The notes under the pieces are model-generated. The model did no database searches, was not told the origin of the DNA, and saw only the letters and a list, made by a program, of their open reading frames with translations. A DNA stretch of 19,004 bases from an uncultured Actinomycetes bacterium (GTDB taxonomy: Bacteria; Actinomycetota; Actinomycetes; S36-B12; UBA5976), in contig CAIYGJ010000160.1 in NCBI GenBank assembly GCA_903925705.1, forward strand, positions 1-19,004, read 5' to 3'. The translations under genes were made by a program, and so were the position numbers. This document shows, in pieces, positions 15,692-19,004 of this stretch. Within the stretch, counting starts at the first letter, position 1, and each line of letters begins with the position of its first letter.

Positions 15692-16558
15692 GTGAACAAG
15701 TCAGCCAAGAACTCCTCGAACGCTGACACTGATGAAGTCCTAATTCACGAACCTTTTAAGGCCGGTTTACCAAATCTTCCTAAATATTTTCGAGACATTT
15801 GGCTAAGGCGCGAATTTGCCTTAGAGCTATCAAAAGCGAACTTGCGCTCACAAGAAGCATCGACTTTCTTCGGTCGAATGTGGCTGGTAATCAACCCACT
15901 TTTTTTGGGGTCCGTTTACTTTGTTCTGGTTTCAATCATTTCAAATGGCGCTCATGGTGGAACCGATTACATGGCGCATCTACTCGCAGGGTTGTTTGCC
16001 TATCAATTCTTTGCTCAGTCCATGATTAATGGGTCAAAAAGTGTGCTTGGAGTTGGAAAATTAGTTATTAACCGATCATTTCCCCGATTGATCCTTCCAA
16101 TTTCCTCGGTTTTGATCGCGCTCTATAGATTCATACCTTCGATCTTTGTGTACTTCGCATTCCATTTAATTACCAAGCAGCCACTGAGTCTTAATCAGCT
16201 CTATGCCATTCCTGCATTCCTCATGATTTTTGTCTTCTCGATAGGTGTGGCAACTTTATTGGCTACGATGCAAATTTATTTCCGAGACTTGCGATCATTT
16301 CTCCCTTATGTCAGTCGTATTTTGCTGTACGTGACACCAGTTTTGTATTACGCCGATGCGATTCCTCAAAAGTTGGAATTTCTCAAATATGCCAATCCAC
16401 TCTTTGGAATGTTTGGCGCCTGGGGTGAAGCATTGGTTCGGGGCCAAGTTCCTGCAACATCACTTTGGGTTTCTGGTTTGATTTGGAGCCTTGGAACTTT
16501 CTTCCTTGGTACTTTTGTTTTCTTATCTAGGGAGCGTGAGTTCGCTGTCAGAATTTGA
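15692..16558 (+). CDS. ABC-2 type polysaccharide export permease (Wzm/TagG-like)
   Basis: A 288-aa integral membrane protein with an approximately 65-residue cytoplasmic N terminus and about six hydrophobic segments. FRDIWLRREFALELSKANLRSQ followed by an LG/FFGRMWLVINPL turn (key residues W50-R53, R72, N78, P79 approximately) matches the entry of Wzm/TagG/ABC2 permeases that export O-antigen, teichoic acid or other glycans on a lipid carrier. The C terminus carries an ANPLFGMFGAWGEALV-like re-entrant region and ends with a charged LSREREFAVRI tail that usually contacts the ATPase. The start is GTG at 15692 with AAGG about 10 bases upstream. It overlaps the ATPase gene, as expected for a two-gene exporter operon. 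Partner and role are clear from context; the exported glycan is not. Confidence 0.9.
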   Translation: MNKSAKNSSNADTDEVLIHEPFKAGLPNLPKYFRDIWLRREFALELSKANLRSQEASTFFGRMWLVINPLFLGSVYFVLVSIISNGAHGGTDYMAHLLAGLFAYQFFAQSMINGSKSVLGVGKLVINRSFPRLILPISSVLIALYRFIPSIFVYFAFHLITKQPLSLNQLYAIPAFLMIFVFSIGVATLLATMQIYFRDLRSFLPYVSRILLYVTPVLYYADAIPQKLEFLKYANPLFGMFGAWGEALVRGQVPATSLWVSGLIWSLGTFFLGTFVFLSREREFAVRI

Positions 16559-17381
16559 TGATGGGGATCAGGAAGATTCCAGAGCGCCAAAACTTGAAAA
16601 AGAGAAAACTCAAGATAGCGCGATAAAGGTTACAAACTTAAGCTTGACTTATCGAACAACCTTTACGCAGAACCAAACGCTGCGATCGGCGCTGCGCGAT
16701 TTGCGACACCGAGAACGAAATGTTCACACCGTTGAGGCCTTGAAAGACGTTAGTTTTGAGATTCCACATGGAACCGTACTTGGTGTGATTGGTCGAAATG
16801 GTGCCGGCAAATCGAGTTTGCTTCGCACTTTAACCGGAATCATGCCGCCAACAGCGGGCAGAATCGAAGTCCACGGGCGAATCAGTACATTACTCGCCCT
16901 TGGTGTCGCGTTTAATACTGAACTATCAGGCTCGGAAAATATTTTGCTTGCGGGATTAGCTAGCGGTATGACTCGTGACCAAGTGGCAGAGAAGCGCAAA
17001 GAGATAACAGATTTCGCGGAGATCGGTGACTTTATAGATTTGCCCACTAAAACTTACTCATCCGGCATGAGTCAGCGTTTAGCTTTCAGCGTTGCGGTGC
17101 ATATGAATCCAGATATTTTGCTGATCGATGAAGCCTTATCAGCAGGCGATGCCAAATTTAAAGAAAAAGCTCAAGAAAAGATGCATGACCTAATGAAATC
17201 AGCACGAACCTTGGTTCTCGTTTCACATGGATTGAATTCGATTCTTGACATGTGTAACGATGCAATTTGGCTGGACAAAGGTCAGCTCAAAATGCATTCA
17301 GATCCGAAATCTGTCGTTGACGCCTACTCTGAATTTGTGAAAGTTGGAAAGTCTTCACCCGCAATGCTTGAAGATCTCTAG
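16536..17381 (+). CDS. ABC transporter ATPase for polysaccharide export (Wzt/TagH-like)
   Basis: A 281-aa ATP-binding subunit. Walker A is GRNGAGKSS (86-94), the signature is YSSGMSQ (174-180), Walker B DILLIDE (193-199) and the switch histidine H231 (VSHG). ISTLLALGVAFNTELSGSENI after Walker A (short key residues: LGVAF, ELSG, EN) is the typical Wzt/TagH stretch. The protein stops about 50 residues after the H-loop, so it lacks the C-terminal carbohydrate-binding domain of O8/O9a-type Wzt. The start is uncertain: GTG at 16536 overlaps the permease by 23 bases, but the AGGGAG lies only one base from it. A TTG at 16491 would overlap 68 bases and add hydrophobic residues encoded by the permease tail. 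The N-terminal ~28 residues are acidic and low in complexity. It powers export with the permease just upstream. Confidence 0.9.
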   Translation: MSSLSEFDDGDQEDSRAPKLEKEKTQDSAIKVTNLSLTYRTTFTQNQTLRSALRDLRHRERNVHTVEALKDVSFEIPHGTVLGVIGRNGAGKSSLLRTLTGIMPPTAGRIEVHGRISTLLALGVAFNTELSGSENILLAGLASGMTRDQVAEKRKEITDFAEIGDFIDLPTKTYSSGMSQRLAFSVAVHMNPDILLIDEALSAGDAKFKEKAQEKMHDLMKSARTLVLVSHGLNSILDMCNDAIWLDKGQLKMHSDPKSVVDAYSEFVKVGKSSPAMLEDL

Positions 17382-17440
17382 TCGTTACTAGCCTGCAAGC
17401 CTGCTGAATATTCGCCAGGATTGAGCGATCTCGAAACTCA

Positions 17441-17452
17441 TTAAGATATAAC
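17441..17452 (+). promoter_or_regulatory. Candidate -10 region of the tRNA gene
   Basis: TTAAGATATAAC just upstream of the tRNA offers two overlapping -10-like boxes, TAAGAT (17442-17447) and TATAAC (17447-17452). TTGAGC at 17421-17426 could be a -35 box, at 15 or 20 bases spacing respectively, neither ideal. Suggestive only. Confidence 0.3.
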
Positions 17453-17458
17453 CAGCCT

Positions 17459-17531
17459 GGCCCCGTAGCTCAGGGGATAGAGCAGTGGTTTCCTAAACCA
17501 TGTGCCGCATGTTCGAATCATGCCGGGGCCA
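17459..17531 (+). tRNA. tRNA-Arg (anticodon CCT)
   Basis: A complete 73-base cloverleaf. The acceptor GGCCCCG (17459-17465) pairs perfectly with CGGGGCC (17524-17530). The D arm is GCTC...GAGC, the anticodon stem GTGGT/ACCAT (one G-U pair) with loop TTCCTAA, and the T arm GCATG-TTCGAAT-CATGC. The discriminator is A and no CCA is encoded, since CAC follows. The anticodon CCT reads AGG arginine codons. It lies on the plus strand between the ABC exporter and the GDP-mannose dehydratase gene. Confidence 0.96.
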
Positions 17532-17571
17532 CACAACACAGCCAGAAATTCAATGAATAGAGGCTCAATTT

Positions 17572-17587
17572 CCACTTAGTAAAGTGG
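17572..17587. other. Short perfect hairpin between tRNA and gmd
   Basis: CCACTT (17572-17577) and AAGTGG (17582-17587) can form a 6-base-pair stem with an AGTA loop. No T-run follows on either strand, so it is not a convincing intrinsic terminator. It may help end the tRNA precursor or be chance. Confidence 0.3.
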
Positions 17588-17621
17588 GGCTACGAGTTCG
17601 CCATTATTTGAAAGGCCTTTG

Positions 17622-18599
17622 ATGCCATCAGCACTGATCACCGGAATTACCGGACAAGACGGGCTTTACCTTGGTGAATTGCTTTTGGAAAAAGGTTACG
17701 AAGTTCACGGGTTAATTCGAGGCCAAAACAATCCAAAGGAAGACTTGGTTCGTCGCGAACTTCCCGGTATCAACTTAATAAATGGCGACCTTACTGATAC
17801 GGCAAGTTTATTTCGTGCACTTGATGCTGCAGCCCCAGATGAGGTTTATAACCTTGGAGCGATTTCATACGTCGCTTACTCGTGGGATCAGGCCCACTTA
17901 ACTTCTCAAGTTACGGCGCTTGGCGTACTCAACATGTTGGAAGCAATTCGAATCAATACTGCCAACGGCTCTTCTAAGCCAAAGTTCTACCAGGCATCTA
18001 GCTCAGAAATGTTTGGAAAAGTTCAAGAAGTGCCGCAAGTTGAAAGTACTTTGTTATGGCCTCGCAGTCCATATGGGGTGGCAAAAGTTTTTGGCCATTA
18101 CATGACAATCAACTATCGCGAATCATATAACTTTCACGCGAGTTCAGGAATTTTGTTTAATCATGAATCACCACGACGTGGCCCGGAATTTGTAACGCGC
18201 AAAGTTAGTCAATCAGTTGCTCGGATCGCTACCGGCAAGCAAGACAAACTTGTCATGGGCAATCTAGATGCACAGCGAGATTGGGGCTTTGCCGGTGATT
18301 ACGTTAAGGCAATGTGGTTAATGTTGCAGCAAGAAGTTGCTGATGATTATGTGATCTCAACTGGCAAAACACAATCCGTTCGCGAGCTTGTGCAATTAGC
18401 GTTTCAAATTGCTGGGATTACCGATTGGGAAAAGTATGTGGAGCAGTCTTCGGAATTTATGAGACCAGCTGAAGTTGATTTGTTAATTGGTAATCCAGCA
18501 AAAGCTAAGGAAGTTCTTGGTTGGGAAACCGAGACTTCTTTTGAAGAGTTAATAGCCATGATGGTTGAAAATGACCTTCGCATTGAATCTGCAAAATAG
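17622..18599 (+). CDS. gmd: GDP-mannose 4,6-dehydratase
   Basis: A 325-aa extended SDR that converts GDP-D-mannose to GDP-4-keto-6-deoxy-D-mannose, the precursor of GDP-rhamnose, GDP-fucose and relatives. Diagnostic stretches are ALITGITGQDG (4-14), VYNLGAISYV (75-84), QASSSEMFG (124-132) with the catalytic Ser/Glu, SPYGVAK with Y151 and K155, and HESPRRGPEFVTRK (181-194), a hallmark of Gmd. LDAQRDWGFAGDYV follows. The ATG at 17622 is preferred over a TTG one codon earlier because GAAAGG lies about 6 bases before it. It is followed after 11 bases by another SDR reading off the window, probably the reductase of the same pathway. Cytoplasmic. Assignment strong. Confidence 0.94.
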   Translation: MPSALITGITGQDGLYLGELLLEKGYEVHGLIRGQNNPKEDLVRRELPGINLINGDLTDTASLFRALDAAAPDEVYNLGAISYVAYSWDQAHLTSQVTALGVLNMLEAIRINTANGSSKPKFYQASSSEMFGKVQEVPQVESTLLWPRSPYGVAKVFGHYMTINYRESYNFHASSGILFNHESPRRGPEFVTRKVSQSVARIATGKQDKLVMGNLDAQRDWGFAGDYVKAMWLMLQQEVADDYVISTGKTQSVRELVQLAFQIAGITDWEKYVEQSSEFMRPAEVDLLIGNPAKAKEVLGWETETSFEELIAMMVENDLRIESAK

Positions 18600-18610
18600 T
18601 TGACACGAAT

Positions 18611-19004
18611 ATGCGAGCTTTAATAACCGGCATTGCTGGTCAAGATGGAACTTTGCTGAGTTCTGCTTTAGTCAATAATGGCTGGGAAGTTTTTGGAACC
18701 CACTTGGCTAGCGAGACAATCCATAGTGATCATGCGCTTAAGCAAGATTCGCTCAGAACTTTGGATGTTACAGATGGCGTTCAAGTTGCAAATGTCGTTA
18801 AAGACGTTAATCCCGATGTGATTTTCCATTTAGCTGGGATCACCTCCGTTAGTGCATCGATTCAAAATCCGGAGTTAACCTTCGCAGTTAACGTAGGTGG
18901 AACCCAAAACCTGCTAACTGCAATAGCTGCTCACACACCTGACGCGCTATTTATCCATGCAGCAAGCACAGAAATCTATGATGCTTCGAGCGGCGTAATT
19001 TCAG
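18611..19004 (+). CDS. GDP-4-keto-6-deoxymannose reductase-like or Gmd-like SDR (3' truncated by window edge)
   Basis: The frame from the ATG at 18611 stays open to the window edge (131 codons). It begins MRALITGIAGQDGTLLSSAL, with the nucleotide-binding GxxGxxG (GIAGQDG, residues 7-13), DVIFHLAGITSV (about 74-85) and FIHAASTEIYD (about 118-128), which corresponds to the catalytic SSSE/Y region of extended SDRs. Similarity to Gmd at the N terminus, together with its position 11 bases after gmd, suggests the Rmd/Fcl-type enzyme that turns GDP-4-keto-6-deoxymannose into GDP-D-rhamnose or a related sugar. A second dehydratase is possible, because the catalytic YxxxK and the substrate loop lie beyond the edge. 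The start has no strong ribosome binding site; coupling to gmd is likely. Confidence 0.75.
   Translation, partial: MRALITGIAGQDGTLLSSALVNNGWEVFGTHLASETIHSDHALKQDSLRTLDVTDGVQVANVVKDVNPDVIFHLAGITSVSASIQNPELTFAVNVGGTQNLLTAIAAHTPDALFIHAASTEIYDASSGVIS

Noticed and set aside
16491..16535. Upstream TTG start of the ABC ATPase
   Set aside because: It adds residues that are just the permease tail read in another frame and has no ribosome binding site.
17572..17587. Intrinsic terminator after the tRNA
   Set aside because: The stem is only 6 bp and no T-run follows on either strand.
18600..18605. Perfect TTGACA like a -35 box just after gmd
   Set aside because: It is only 5 bases before the next ATG, with no -10 in a usable place for that gene; probably chance in a coupled operon.
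1..19004. CRISPR arrays, insertion sequences or phage genes
   Set aside because: No regularly spaced repeats, transposase or integrase motifs were seen on either strand.

Overview
The window is a dense surface-polysaccharide locus with about 97% of the sequence coding and no gap over 300 bases without a gene. The organism looks like an actinobacterium with moderately low GC, possibly of the streamlined freshwater acI type. This is inferred from short intergenic gaps, overlapping genes, ATG starts with a -10-like box 6-7 nt upstream and no Shine-Dalgarno sequence (leaderless style), a tRNA without encoded CCA, and the overall character of the proteins. No marker gene fixes the taxon.

Layout. 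(1) Positions 1-6342, plus strand, form one compact operon: the C-terminal part of a GtrB/DPM1-type polyprenyl-phosphate glycosyltransferase, an SDR oxidoreductase, a dehydroquinate-synthase-like sugar-phosphate cyclase, an acetolactate-synthase-like ThDP enzyme, an HpcH/HpaI-type aldolase, an NAD-dependent epimerase/dehydratase, and a GtrA-type small membrane protein. (2) A convergent CDP-glucose 4,6-dehydratase lies at 6369-7388 (minus). (3) A polytopic membrane protein, possibly a GT-C-type glycosyltransferase, lies at 7458-8996 (plus). (4) A minus-strand pair at 9001-12395 encodes an acyltransferase-3/SGNH O-acetylase-like protein and a UDP-sugar 6-dehydrogenase. (5) The plus-strand block 12464-17381 encodes a UDP-GlcNAc 2-epimerase, a GT4 glycosyltransferase with a long unexplained N-terminal region, and a Wzm/Wzt-type ABC exporter. 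(6) A tRNA-Arg(CCT) lies at 17459-17531. (7) GDP-mannose 4,6-dehydratase and the start of a second nucleotide-sugar reductase/dehydratase run off the right edge.

How the parts could work together. The right half makes UDP-ManNAc(A)-type and GDP-deoxyhexose precursors, assembles a glycan in the cytoplasm and exports it through the ABC transporter. The left operon looks like a separate decoration module. GtrB would load an unusual sugar onto undecaprenyl phosphate, GtrA would flip it, and an extracytoplasmic GT-C enzyme (perhaps the 512-aa membrane protein) would attach it. The five enzymes between gtrB and gtrA include a cyclase and two C-C bond-forming or breaking families, so the sugar is predicted to be carbocyclic, branched or chain-extended. 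This module is the most novel part of the window; its product cannot be read from sequence alone.
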